Assembly: GCA_947457545.1 (NCBI GenBank) | Contig: CANGXD010000001.1 | Span: 1-64,000 of the forward strand | Direction: 5' to 3' | DNA from: Gemmatimonadaceae bacterium | GTDB lineage: Bacteria > Gemmatimonadota > Gemmatimonadetes > Gemmatimonadales > Gemmatimonadaceae | DNA: 64,000 bases | Shown here: positions 18,237 to 26,178 of the stretch, piece after piece | How the letters are laid out: each line of letters begins with the position of its first letter | Position numbering within the stretch: the stretch's first letter is position 1 | The notes under the pieces: generated by a model | The model's input: only the letters and a program-made list of their open reading frames with translations | What the model was told of the DNA's origin: nothing | Database searches by the model: none | Position numbers and translations under genes: made by a program

Positions 18237-19573
18237 TCGCTCGCGCGAGCACCTCCGCGCCGTTGGCGCCAACTGCGGCGAACGATGGGCCGTCGGCGAT
18301 CGCCATGTCGCGGCGGACGATCGCCGGTGAGGCGACGGTCGAAGGCATCGGCCTGCATCTCGGGCGTCCGTGCCGCTTGGTCTTCAAGCCGGGCAGGTCG
18401 GGGAGCGGTATTGTCTTCCAGCGAGTCGATCTGCCAGGATCTGCGCCGATTCCCGCACGCGTAGATATTGCCGTCGAAGCGGAACGTCGTACGCAGCTGG
18501 GGACCGGCGACGCGGCACTGCACACGGTAGAGCATGTGCTGGCGGCAGTCGGCGGGCTCGAGATCGACGATCTTGTTATCGAGATGGACAGTCCTGAGCC
18601 GCCCATAATGGATGGCAGCGCGGCCCCGTTTCTCGCGGCGCTGCAGCGTGCCGGACTGGCGATGCATGCCGGTCGGCCCGATTGGCTGGTCCTGCGGAAG
18701 TCCATTCGCGTCGTCGATGGTGACAGCGTGTACGAAGCCCATCCGTGCTTCGGATTCGGTCTCGAGGTCACGATCGATTTCCCGCATCCGCTCATCGGCG
18801 AACAGTCGGGGCGGTACATGGTCAGTCCGGCGAGCTTTGCACAGGAGCTTTCCGCGGCGCGAACCTTCGGGTTCGTGCACGAAGTGGAGGGCCTTCGGGC
18901 CAAGGGACTCATTCAAGGTGCGTCGACCGCCAACGCCATCGTGCTCGATACTGATGGGGTTCTGGACACGACGCTTCGCTGGCCGGACGAATTCGTCCGC
19001 CACAAGGCTCTCGACTGTGTCGGGGACCTTGTCCTTGCCGGCGCGCGCGTGCGCGCCCGCATTATCGCTCACAAGCCCAGTCACCGTGGCACGGTGGCGC
19101 TGGTGCGAGCTCTCGTTCAACACGCCATTCGCGAACCCGCCATGTACACCGTCGAAGACATTCTGCAGGTGCTTCCGCACCGCTATCCGTTCCTGCTTGT
19201 CGATCGCATTCTCGAACTCGAGGAAGGCAAGCGCATTGTCGGCCTGAAGAACGTGACCATCAATGAGCCGTTCTTCCAAGGGCATTTCCCGGGCCATCCG
19301 ATCATGCCGGGGGTGCTGATCATCGAGGCCATGGCGCAAGTCGGTGGCATGCTGTTGATGCGTACGATCGACGATCCGGCGAGCAAGGTGGTGTACTTCC
19401 TGTCACTCGACAACGTGAAGTTCCGGCGTCCGGTCAAGCCTGGTGATCAGCTGCGGCTCGAGCTCGAAGTGCTGCAGAAGCGCGGCACGTTGTGCAAGAT
19501 GAAGGGCACGGCGTACGTGGATGGCCAGGTCGTCACGGAAGCGGAAATGGCCGCGATGGTTCGCGATCGATGA
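18233..19573 (+). CDS. lpxC: Bifunctional LpxC-FabZ fusion
   Basis: 446-aa fusion of two enzymes. Residues ~25-300 are LpxC, the zinc deacetylase that commits UDP-3-O-acyl-GlcNAc to lipid A. It has HTVEH (97-101), HKALD (257-261; His257 and Asp261 as zinc ligands) and HKPSHRG (280-286). Residues ~305-446 are FabZ, the 3-hydroxyacyl-ACP dehydratase, with GHFPGHPIMPG (His351) and Glu365 in EAMAQ. No frameshift or stop separates them. Such fusions are known in Bacteroidota and Chlorobi. The product links the substrate shared by LpxA/LpxD and fatty-acid elongation. The start GTG 18233 overlaps lpxD; ATG 18305 (MSRRTIAGEATVEG) is an alternative that fits the usual LpxC N-terminus. Confidence 0.95.
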   Translation: MIARASTSAPLAPTAANDGPSAIAMSRRTIAGEATVEGIGLHLGRPCRLVFKPGRSGSGIVFQRVDLPGSAPIPARVDIAVEAERRTQLGTGDAALHTVEHVLAAVGGLEIDDLVIEMDSPEPPIMDGSAAPFLAALQRAGLAMHAGRPDWLVLRKSIRVVDGDSVYEAHPCFGFGLEVTIDFPHPLIGEQSGRYMVSPASFAQELSAARTFGFVHEVEGLRAKGLIQGASTANAIVLDTDGVLDTTLRWPDEFVRHKALDCVGDLVLAGARVRARIIAHKPSHRGTVALVRALVQHAIREPAMYTVEDILQVLPHRYPFLLVDRILELEEGKRIVGLKNVTINEPFFQGHFPGHPIMPGVLIIEAMAQVGGMLLMRTIDDPASKVVYFLSLDNVKFRRPVKPGDQLRLELEVLQKRGTLCKMKGTAYVDGQVVTEAEMAAMVRDR

Positions 19574-20370
19574 CTGCAGAGTCCGTCATCCTGAGCGGCA
19601 CACACGTGCACCCTACCGCGATCGTCGATCCGTCCGCGCAGTTGGGCGAAGGGGTGGAGATCGGTCCGTGGGCCATCGTGGGGCCGCAGTGCACGATTGG
19701 CGACGGCGCCCGTATTGCTGCGCGCGCCACGCTCGAGCGCAACGTGCGACTTGGGCAGCGCGTGTCCATTGGTGTCGGCGCCGTGTTGGGTGGGGATCCG
19801 CAGGATCTCAAATTTCGCGGCGAAGAAACGTGGGTCGACATTGGCGACGACACGACGGTGCGCGAATATGCCACGATCAACCGCGGGACGGCGCACTCGA
19901 TTACGACCAGCGTGGGGAAGCACTGCTTTCTGATGAGCTATGTGCATCTGGCTCACGATTGTCACCTCGGCGATCACATCATCATTTCCAACGGGACGCA
20001 GCTCGCCGGTCACGTGACCGTCGAAGATCGGGCGATCATTTCCGGTCTCTGTGCGGTGCACCAGTTCGCGCGCGTTGGACGACACGCGTTCATCGGTGGC
20101 TGCTCGCGCGTGTCGCAGGATGTTCCACCGTATGTGCGCGCCGTGGGCAATCCCATCAAGTTGTTCGGGCTCAATTCCGTCGGGCTGCAGCGCAGTGGTT
20201 TCGAGGACTCGGTGCTGCGCGAGTTGAAGAAAGCCTACCGCTTCTGTTTCCGCTCGGATCTCAATCTTTCGCAGGGAATCGAGAAGGCCCGTGGCGAGCT
20301 CGAGCTCATTCCCGAAGTCCAGCACTTCCTGGATTTCATTGAGGCCAGCCAACGTGGCGTGGGCTTCTGA
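19570..20370 (+). CDS. lpxA: UDP-N-acetylglucosamine (or analogue) O-acyltransferase LpxA
   Basis: First step of lipid A synthesis: transfers a 3-hydroxyacyl chain from ACP. 266 aa from ATG 19570, which overlaps the fusion gene's stop. Hexapeptide repeats cover ~15-185, HLAHDC (126-131) holds the catalytic His, and a helical C-terminal domain follows. Because a GnnA-like gene lies directly downstream, its sugar acceptor could be the 3-amino analogue rather than UDP-GlcNAc. The sequence alone does not settle this. Confidence 0.95.
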   Translation: MTAESVILSGTHVHPTAIVDPSAQLGEGVEIGPWAIVGPQCTIGDGARIAARATLERNVRLGQRVSIGVGAVLGGDPQDLKFRGEETWVDIGDDTTVREYATINRGTAHSITTSVGKHCFLMSYVHLAHDCHLGDHIIISNGTQLAGHVTVEDRAIISGLCAVHQFARVGRHAFIGGCSRVSQDVPPYVRAVGNPIKLFGLNSVGLQRSGFEDSVLRELKKAYRFCFRSDLNLSQGIEKARGELELIPEVQHFLDFIEASQRGVGF

Positions 20371-20394
20371 TCGCGTGACCCTTACCAGACACGC

Positions 20395-21441
20395 ATGAAC
20401 GCCTTTGCCGATCAGCAGCGCTTTTCGCGTTCGACCGCTCCGCGTATCGGTGTGGTTGGTGCGGGCGGACTGGGAATTCATCATGTGCGCATTCTCCGTG
20501 ATCTGTGTGGAGAGCGCTTTGCCGGTTTTGTCGATGAGCACCCGGGACGTGCGTCCCAGGTGGCCTCGCAGTATCAGGTGACGGCTTACCCGACCCTCGA
20601 TCGACTGCTCGACGATGTGGATGCAGTGTCCATCGTGGTGCCTACGACCGCACACCATGCCGTAGCATCGGCGGCGCTCGCTCGTGGCAAGCACGTGTTC
20701 GTGGAGAAACCCTTCACGGTCACGCTCGCGGAAGCCGACGATCTGTTGGCAAAGGCGCGCGCCGCCGGGGTCATTCTTCAGGTCGGGCACGTGGAGCGCT
20801 TCAATCGCGCGGTGCGCGCCGCGATGCCATTTGTCGATGGGCCCCGCTTCATCGAGAGCGACCGGCTTGCCCCGTTCAATCCGCGCGGCTCGGACGTGGC
20901 GGTGGTGCTCGATCTCATGATTCACGATCTCGATCTGGTGCACACGTTAGTGGGCGCCCCGGTCGCTGACGTGCAGGCCATGGGTATTCCGGTACTCACG
21001 CCCCAACTCGACATCGCGAATGCGCGGCTGACATTTGCCAACGGTGCCGTCGCCAACATCACGGCCAGTCGCGTGTCGCGCGAGCGACTGCGCAAGCTGC
21101 GGATCTTTCAGCGGAGTGGATATCTCTCGCTCGATCTGGCGGCAGGGACGGGAGAGTTCTTCCGGTTGCGTGGGGACTTCGACCCGATGATGCTCGCCCG
21201 CGCGCCGCGCGCGCTTGAAGAGTTCGTGGAGCGTGTCGTGCTCGATGCCCCGGATGGGGAACCGCTGGTACTCGAACTGACGCAGTTCATCGGCGCGGTC
21301 ATGGGGGCCAACCCGGTAGCCGTGACCGGCGAAGAAGGTCGTGAAGCGCTCGAAGCGGCATTGCGCATTGTCACGGCCATTGAGCAGGCGCACGCCGTGA
21401 TGAAGGACAGCGATCGTCAGGCGGGGAGTGCCCGTGCGTGA
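20395..21441 (+). CDS. Gfo/Idh/MocA-family dehydrogenase, possibly GnnA-like
   Basis: 348-aa NAD(P)-dependent sugar oxidoreductase. The N-terminal Rossmann fold shows RIGVVGAGGLGIHHVR (~18-33). The family's catalytic EKPF motif is in HVFVEKPFTVT, and a C-terminal alpha/beta domain carries the active-site segment LMIHDLDLVHTL. It lies between lpxA and lpxB with 24-base and -14-base spacing, so a lipid A role is likely. GnnA oxidises the 3-OH of UDP-GlcNAc so GnnB can aminate it, giving amide-linked lipid A. No GnnB-type aminotransferase is in this window, so GnnA is a proposal. Confidence 0.75.
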   Translation: MNAFADQQRFSRSTAPRIGVVGAGGLGIHHVRILRDLCGERFAGFVDEHPGRASQVASQYQVTAYPTLDRLLDDVDAVSIVVPTTAHHAVASAALARGKHVFVEKPFTVTLAEADDLLAKARAAGVILQVGHVERFNRAVRAAMPFVDGPRFIESDRLAPFNPRGSDVAVVLDLMIHDLDLVHTLVGAPVADVQAMGIPVLTPQLDIANARLTFANGAVANITASRVSRERLRKLRIFQRSGYLSLDLAAGTGEFFRLRGDFDPMMLARAPRALEEFVERVVLDAPDGEPLVLELTQFIGAVMGANPVAVTGEEGREALEAALRIVTAIEQAHAVMKDSDRQAGSARA

Positions 21442-22549
21442 TGTGCTGTTCGTCGTCGGAGAGGCTTCCGGCGATCTGCACGCGGGCAAGGTGGCCGAAG
21501 TTCTTCGAGAGCTTGCGCCGGCGGTGAAGATGGTGGGCGTGGGCGGTGACCACATGCAGCGCGCCGGCGTCGAGCTGATCGAAGACGTGAAGCAGTTGGC
21601 CGTCATGGGCTTCGTGGAGGTCCTTCAGCATATTCCCAAGCACTGGGCATTGCTGCGACGGCTGCGGGCGCGCATCGAAAGCGGACAGATTGGTCTCGTC
21701 GTCTTGCTCGACTATCCGGGGTTCAACCTCCGGGTGGCCGAAGTGGCGCGCGCGGCCGGTGTACCCGTGCTGTATTACATCACGCCGCAGGTCTGGGCAT
21801 GGGGCGCCGATCGACTTCCGAAGATTGCGCGCTTGGTGACGAAGGCGGCGTCCATTCTGCCATTCGAAGAAGCGTTGCTGCGTCAGCATGGGGTGGATGC
21901 CACGTTCGTGGGGCATCCGCTCCTCGATCGCGCGCAGTCGTTGCCGTCCGTGGCTGCCGCGCGGGCGCAGCTTGGGCTCGATCCGCAACGCCCGGTCCTC
22001 GCGGTGTTTCCCGGGAGCCGCCGAGCCGAAATCGCACGACACCTGGATCCATTCGTTGCGGCCGCGCGTGAAGTGCAGCACCGCCGGCCAGACGTGCAGA
22101 TCGTCGTTGGCGTCGCCCCGACGGTGACGATCGATCCCGCCCAGTGCCCATTTCCATTGGTACACGGGGCGTCGTTCGTGGTGCAGCGCGCAGCTACCGC
22201 CGGATTGCTCAAGAGTGGTACCAATACGCTCGAAGCGGCAGTGGCCGGATTGCCACACGTCATTGGCTACAAGACCAGTCCCATCACCTACGCCATCGCC
22301 AAGCGCGTCGTGAAGATCCCGCATATCGGACTGGTAAACGTGGTGGCGGGTCGCGAGGTCTCGAAAGAGTTCGTGCAGGAACGTTTCGTACCCGGAACGG
22401 TCGCCGATGCGTTGCTGCCCTTGCTCGATACCAGGAGTCCGGAGCGCGCACTGGCCGAACAGGGACTCGCCGATGTGCGAAGTCAGTTGGGTACACCGGG
22501 TGCATCACGGCGCGTCGCCGAAATGATCGTCGGGATGCTTGGCACATGA
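21428..22549 (+). CDS. lpxB: Lipid-A-disaccharide synthase LpxB
   Basis: Joins 2,3-diacyl-GlcN-1-P and UDP-diacyl-GlcN into the lipid A disaccharide at the inner membrane. 373 aa with the GT19 signatures VGEASGDLHAG near the N-terminus, DYPGFNLR and YYITPQVWAWG. Start GTG 21428 overlaps the previous gene by 14 bases; GTG 21434 is also possible. Length is normal. LpxH/LpxI, which makes one of its substrates, is not encoded in the window. Confidence 0.95.
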   Translation: MPVRDVLFVVGEASGDLHAGKVAEVLRELAPAVKMVGVGGDHMQRAGVELIEDVKQLAVMGFVEVLQHIPKHWALLRRLRARIESGQIGLVVLLDYPGFNLRVAEVARAAGVPVLYYITPQVWAWGADRLPKIARLVTKAASILPFEEALLRQHGVDATFVGHPLLDRAQSLPSVAAARAQLGLDPQRPVLAVFPGSRRAEIARHLDPFVAAAREVQHRRPDVQIVVGVAPTVTIDPAQCPFPLVHGASFVVQRAATAGLLKSGTNTLEAAVAGLPHVIGYKTSPITYAIAKRVVKIPHIGLVNVVAGREVSKEFVQERFVPGTVADALLPLLDTRSPERALAEQGLADVRSQLGTPGASRRVAEMIVGMLGT

Positions 22550-23253
22550 CGACGCCGGCCGCCGATGACGGGGTGCCCCGTGTTGCGCTCGATTGGAAGA
22601 CGCGGCTCTCGATCACGCTGGGTGGCTTCCTCATTCAACTGCTCGGCAAGACGTGGCGTGTCACCACGCACGGTCGTGACAACGCGCTGCGTCCCGGCGG
22701 TCACGATGGCGCCGTCGTCTACACTCTTTGGCACGGCCAGATGTTGCCGCTACTGTGGAAACACACGGTACGCACGGGCGTTCTCGTGAGCGAGCATAAG
22801 GATGGCGAGATCATCACGCGCATTCTCGAACAATTCGGCATGTTCGGCGTGCGCGGATCGTCGTCTCGTGGCGGTACGCGCGCGTTGCTCGAGGCGGTGC
22901 AGGTGGTCAAGGGTGGTACCAACATGGCGTTCACGCCCGATGGTCCGCGTGGGCCCCGACACAGCTTTGCGCCCGGTGCGCTTATTCTGGCGCATCGTGC
23001 CGGGGTGCCGATCGTGACGATCACCGCGCATGTGGATCGTACATGGCGCTTCGGGAGTTGGGATGCGTTCGAGCTTCCCAAACCTTTTGCAAAGATCACG
23101 GTGCTGTACGGCGTGCCGCGGATTGTTGCCGGCGAGGACATTCGTGCGGTCGCTGCGCGCACCGCAGAGTTCGCGGAATACATGCACGAAGATCGGGCGC
23201 GAGTGGACGCCCTGGCCACGAGCAGGGCGCCCACCCCGCGTTCTTCGAACTGA
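22546..23253 (+). CDS. DUF374 lysophospholipid/lipid A acyltransferase-like protein
   Basis: 235 aa, start ATG 22546 overlapping the lpxB stop (ATGA). The sequence VSEHKDGEIITRILEQFG...RGGTRAL and TPDGPRGPRH is the DUF374 signature, a branch of the PlsC/LPLAT acyltransferases. TLWHGQ replaces the usual HxxxxD motif region. An N-terminal amphipathic/hydrophobic segment suggests peripheral inner-membrane location. Between lpxB and lpxK it may add secondary acyl chains to lipid A. That is inference from position. Confidence 0.8.
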   Translation: MTTPAADDGVPRVALDWKTRLSITLGGFLIQLLGKTWRVTTHGRDNALRPGGHDGAVVYTLWHGQMLPLLWKHTVRTGVLVSEHKDGEIITRILEQFGMFGVRGSSSRGGTRALLEAVQVVKGGTNMAFTPDGPRGPRHSFAPGALILAHRAGVPIVTITAHVDRTWRFGSWDAFELPKPFAKITVLYGVPRIVAGEDIRAVAARTAEFAEYMHEDRARVDALATSRAPTPRSSN

Positions 23254-23261
23254 CGCACACC

Positions 23262-24344
23262 ATGTTCACCGATGCGGGACGGCGCTCAGCGGCGGAGTGG
23301 GTGTGGTACGCGAACAGCAGGGGGGCAGCGGCGTGCCGTACGGCGCTTGCCCCGTTCAGTTGGCTCTTCGCGCGTGGCGTTGCATGGCGCAATGCCGGGT
23401 TCGATCGCAGCGCCGTGCCGAGTCCGCCAATCCCCGCCATGTCCATTGGCAATCTCACGGTTGGAGGCACCGGCAAGACGCCAGTTTCGTCCTGGTTTGC
23501 CAACCGGCTGCGCGAACGCGGGGGGCATCCGGCGTTGGTGCTGCGGGGCTATGGCGACGACGAATGGAAGGTGCATCAGTTACTGACGCCGGAACTGCGC
23601 GTGCTTGTCAATCCCGATCGACTATCAGCGCTTCGCGAAGCGAAGGCATCGCAGGCTGATTGTGCCGTGCTCGATGACGCCTTCCAGCATCGCCGTGCGC
23701 CACGCGTGTCGGACATTGTGCTCATCAGCGCGGATCGCTTTGACGGTTCGGTGCGAATGCTCCCCGCCGGACCATATCGCGAGAGTCTCACGGCGCTGCG
23801 ACGCGCCACGGCGCTGATCATTACCGTGAAGGCGGCCAGTACACGACAGGTCGATGCAGTTTGCGCGGCGGCGCTTGCGGTGCGCGCGGACCTTCCGGTG
23901 GCGGTCGTACGCCTCGTACCCGCCGGCGTTCGTCGTGTCGTTTCAGAAAATGGGACGCGCGCGCTTCCGGCGGTCGAGGAACACGGGATGGAATGGGTTC
24001 ACGGGCGCGCCATGCTGCTCACATCCGCCATCGCTGATGCGGATGCGTTCGAACAACAGGTCGTCGCGCATGGTGTGCAGTTGGTCCGCCATCTACGCTT
24101 TCCGGACCACCACGCCTTCACCGCGGCAGATGTCGCCCAACTGTCCCGAGATGCCCAGGGGAGCAGCGGGGTCCTGTGTACGCTGAAGGACGCGGTCAAA
24201 CTGGGGCCCCTCTGGCCTCGCGAAGCCGTGCCGCTTTGGTATGTTTCTCAGACACTCGTGGTTGATCGAGGCGCCGAGGTCCTGGAGCGTGAATGCGACC
24301 GGGTTCTGGTGGCGCGCACGGCCACGGTTCCCACCGCCGGCTAA
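23262..24344 (+). CDS. lpxK: Tetraacyldisaccharide 4'-kinase LpxK
   Basis: Phosphorylates the 4' position of the lipid A disaccharide with ATP. 360 aa from ATG 23262; the earlier track start runs over the acyltransferase gene. SIGNLTVGGTGKTP is the LpxK P-loop (~52-65) and DDAFQHRR is the conserved DGxQH-type segment. An N-terminal hydrophobic helix (ALAPFSWLFARGVAW) anchors it to the membrane. It lies 8 bases after the DUF374 gene, closing the lipid A run that began at lpxD. Confidence 0.93.
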   Translation: MFTDAGRRSAAEWVWYANSRGAAACRTALAPFSWLFARGVAWRNAGFDRSAVPSPPIPAMSIGNLTVGGTGKTPVSSWFANRLRERGGHPALVLRGYGDDEWKVHQLLTPELRVLVNPDRLSALREAKASQADCAVLDDAFQHRRAPRVSDIVLISADRFDGSVRMLPAGPYRESLTALRRATALIITVKAASTRQVDAVCAAALAVRADLPVAVVRLVPAGVRRVVSENGTRALPAVEEHGMEWVHGRAMLLTSAIADADAFEQQVVAHGVQLVRHLRFPDHHAFTAADVAQLSRDAQGSSGVLCTLKDAVKLGPLWPREAVPLWYVSQTLVVDRGAEVLERECDRVLVARTATVPTAG

Positions 24345-24370
24345 GTCGGCCCCCCTGAACTCCCCGCCCT

Positions 24371-25681
24371 ATGGCTCTCGACCTCCTCCGACTTCCGACG
24401 GACAGCATCGTACGTCCGGACAAGGATCGGTTCCTCAACGAAGAGAATCCGTTCGAAGGGATGATGTCCCGCTTCGACCGTGCCGCCGAGCTGCTCGACC
24501 TCGAGCCCGGTATTTACAAGATTCTGCGTAACCCTGAAAAGCAGCTCATCGTCTCCGTGCCCGTCATGATGGACAACGGTGACGTCGAGGTGTTCACGGG
24601 CTATCGCGTGCTGTACAACACGTCGCGCGGCCCCGCGAAGGGCGGCATTCGCTTCGACATGAACGTGACCCTCGAAGAGGTCAAGGCGCTCGCGGCCTGG
24701 ATGACTTGGAAGTGCGCCGTCGTCAACCTGCCGTTCGGCGGGGCGAAGGGTGGGGTCATCTGCGATCCGCTTTCGATGAGTGTTGGTGAGCTGGAGCGCG
24801 TAACGCGTCGTTATACCAAGGGGATCATCTCGCTGCTCGGACCGGACACCGACGTGCCCGCGCCTGATGTGAATACGAACGAGCGCGTGATGGCGTGGCT
24901 TATGGACACGTACTCCATGCATGTGGGGCGCACGGAAAACGCCGTCACGACCGGCAAGCCCGTGGAGATGGGAGGCTCACTCGGACGCAAGGAAGCGACG
25001 GGACGCGGCTGCATGCTCGTGACCAAGGAGGCGCTCGCGCATCTCGGCATGGACATCAACGGTGCGACCGTCGCGGTGCAGGGCTTCGGCAACGTGGGCT
25101 CGATTGCCGCGAAGCTCATGGCGCAGCAGGGAGCGAAGGTGGTGGGTATCAGCGACCGTGCCGGCGCGTTCTACAATGCGAAGGGCATCGACGTCGATGC
25201 GGCGATCAAGCATGTGCAGCAGCATCGGTCGCTCGAAGGCTTCACGGGTGGCGACATGATCGACGCCGAAGATTTGCTGACGCTCGAAGTCGACGTGCTC
25301 GTGCCGGCGGCGCTCGAAAACGTCATCACGACGAAGAACGCCCCGCGCATCCGCGCCAAGGTGATTTGCGAAGGGGCCAACGGTCCGACGACGGCAGCGG
25401 CGGATCCGATCCTCGACGAGAAGGGCATCTTCGTGATCCCGGACATTCTCGCCAACGCCGGTGGCGTCACGGTGTCGTATTTCGAATGGGTGCAGGATCG
25501 CATGGGCTATTTCTGGAGCGAAGCCATCGTCAACGAGCGCCTCGGCGACATCATGACGCGCAGCTTTGGTGATGTGCTCCAGCTCTCCAAGCAGCACCGT
25601 GTGAACATGCGTACGGCTGCCTACATGCTGTCGATCAGCCGCGTGGCGACCGTGCACCGACTGCGCGGCATCTACGCCTGA
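24371..25681 (+). CDS. gdhA: Glutamate dehydrogenase (Glu/Leu/Phe/Val dehydrogenase family)
   Basis: Interconverts glutamate and 2-oxoglutarate plus ammonia with NAD(P). 436 aa from ATG 24371. The N-terminal substrate domain includes GPAKGGIRF and [10 protein letters not shown] with the catalytic Lys. The Rossmann domain shows [11 protein letters not shown], and VPAALENVI and CEGANGPTT are typical of hexameric GDH. Coenzyme choice cannot be told. It lies 26 bases after lpxK with no visible terminator, so it may be co-transcribed. Confidence 0.92.
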   Translation: MALDLLRLPTDSIVRPDKDRFLNEENPFEGMMSRFDRAAELLDLEPGIYKILRNPEKQLIVSVPVMMDNGDVEVFTGYRVLYNTSRGPAKGGIRFDMNVTLEEVKALAAWMTWKCAVVNLPFGGAKGGVICDPLSMSVGELERVTRRYTKGIISLLGPDTDVPAPDVNTNERVMAWLMDTYSMHVGRTENAVTTGKPVEMGGSLGRKEATGRGCMLVTKEALAHLGMDINGATVAVQGFGNVGSIAAKLMAQQGAKVVGISDRAGAFYNAKGIDVDAAIKHVQQHRSLEGFTGGDMIDAEDLLTLEVDVLVPAALENVITTKNAPRIRAKVICEGANGPTTAAADPILDEKGIFVIPDILANAGGVTVSYFEWVQDRMGYFWSEAIVNERLGDIMTRSFGDVLQLSKQHRVNMRTAAYMLSISRVATVHRLRGIYA

Positions 25682-25691
25682 CGGGTCCGCG

Positions 25692-26156
25692 ATGCGCGTT
25701 TCCGTGGTGGTTATCGGCCGGCCTCGTCACGCGGGGCTGGCCGATGCCATTCGGGACTATGAGTCCCGGGCCGCCCGCTACTGGCCGCTCGACGTCTTCG
25801 AAGTCAAAGAGGAGCCGGGGCGGGGGCTGAGTAGCGATCAGGTACGCGACAAGGAAGCCGAGCGGCTCTCGGAGCGCCTGACGGGGGACGCCGTGGTCGT
25901 GGCCTGCGACCCTGGTGGTGTCGTGATGGATTCAGAGATGTTCGCCAGCTGGTTGCAGGAGCAGCGGGATCGTGCACGGAGCGTGTCGTTCGTGATCGGC
26001 GGGGCGCACGGGCTTGGGCCGGCGGTACTGCAGCGCGCCAATCGCCGGCTGTCACTGGCGCCGTGGACCTTGCCGCATGAGCTTGCGCGTTTGGTATTGG
26101 GCGAGCAGTTGTATCGAGCTGGCACCATCATGCGTGGGGAGCCTTACCACAAGTGA
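25692..26156 (+). CDS. rlmH: 23S rRNA (pseudouridine-1915-N3)-methyltransferase RlmH
   Basis: 154-aa SPOUT methyltransferase that methylates pseudouridine 1915 of 23S rRNA on the 70S ribosome. Family motifs are FVIGGAHGLG (SAM-binding knot) and the C-terminal LPHELARLVLGEQLYRA...GEPYHK, whose final Tyr-His-Lys tail is typical. ATG 25692 lies 10 bases after gdh. Length is normal. Confidence 0.95.
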   Translation: MRVSVVVIGRPRHAGLADAIRDYESRAARYWPLDVFEVKEEPGRGLSSDQVRDKEAERLSERLTGDAVVVACDPGGVVMDSEMFASWLQEQRDRARSVSFVIGGAHGLGPAVLQRANRRLSLAPWTLPHELARLVLGEQLYRAGTIMRGEPYHK

Positions 26157-26178
26157 TTTCCTCTGCCGGCCATGACCC

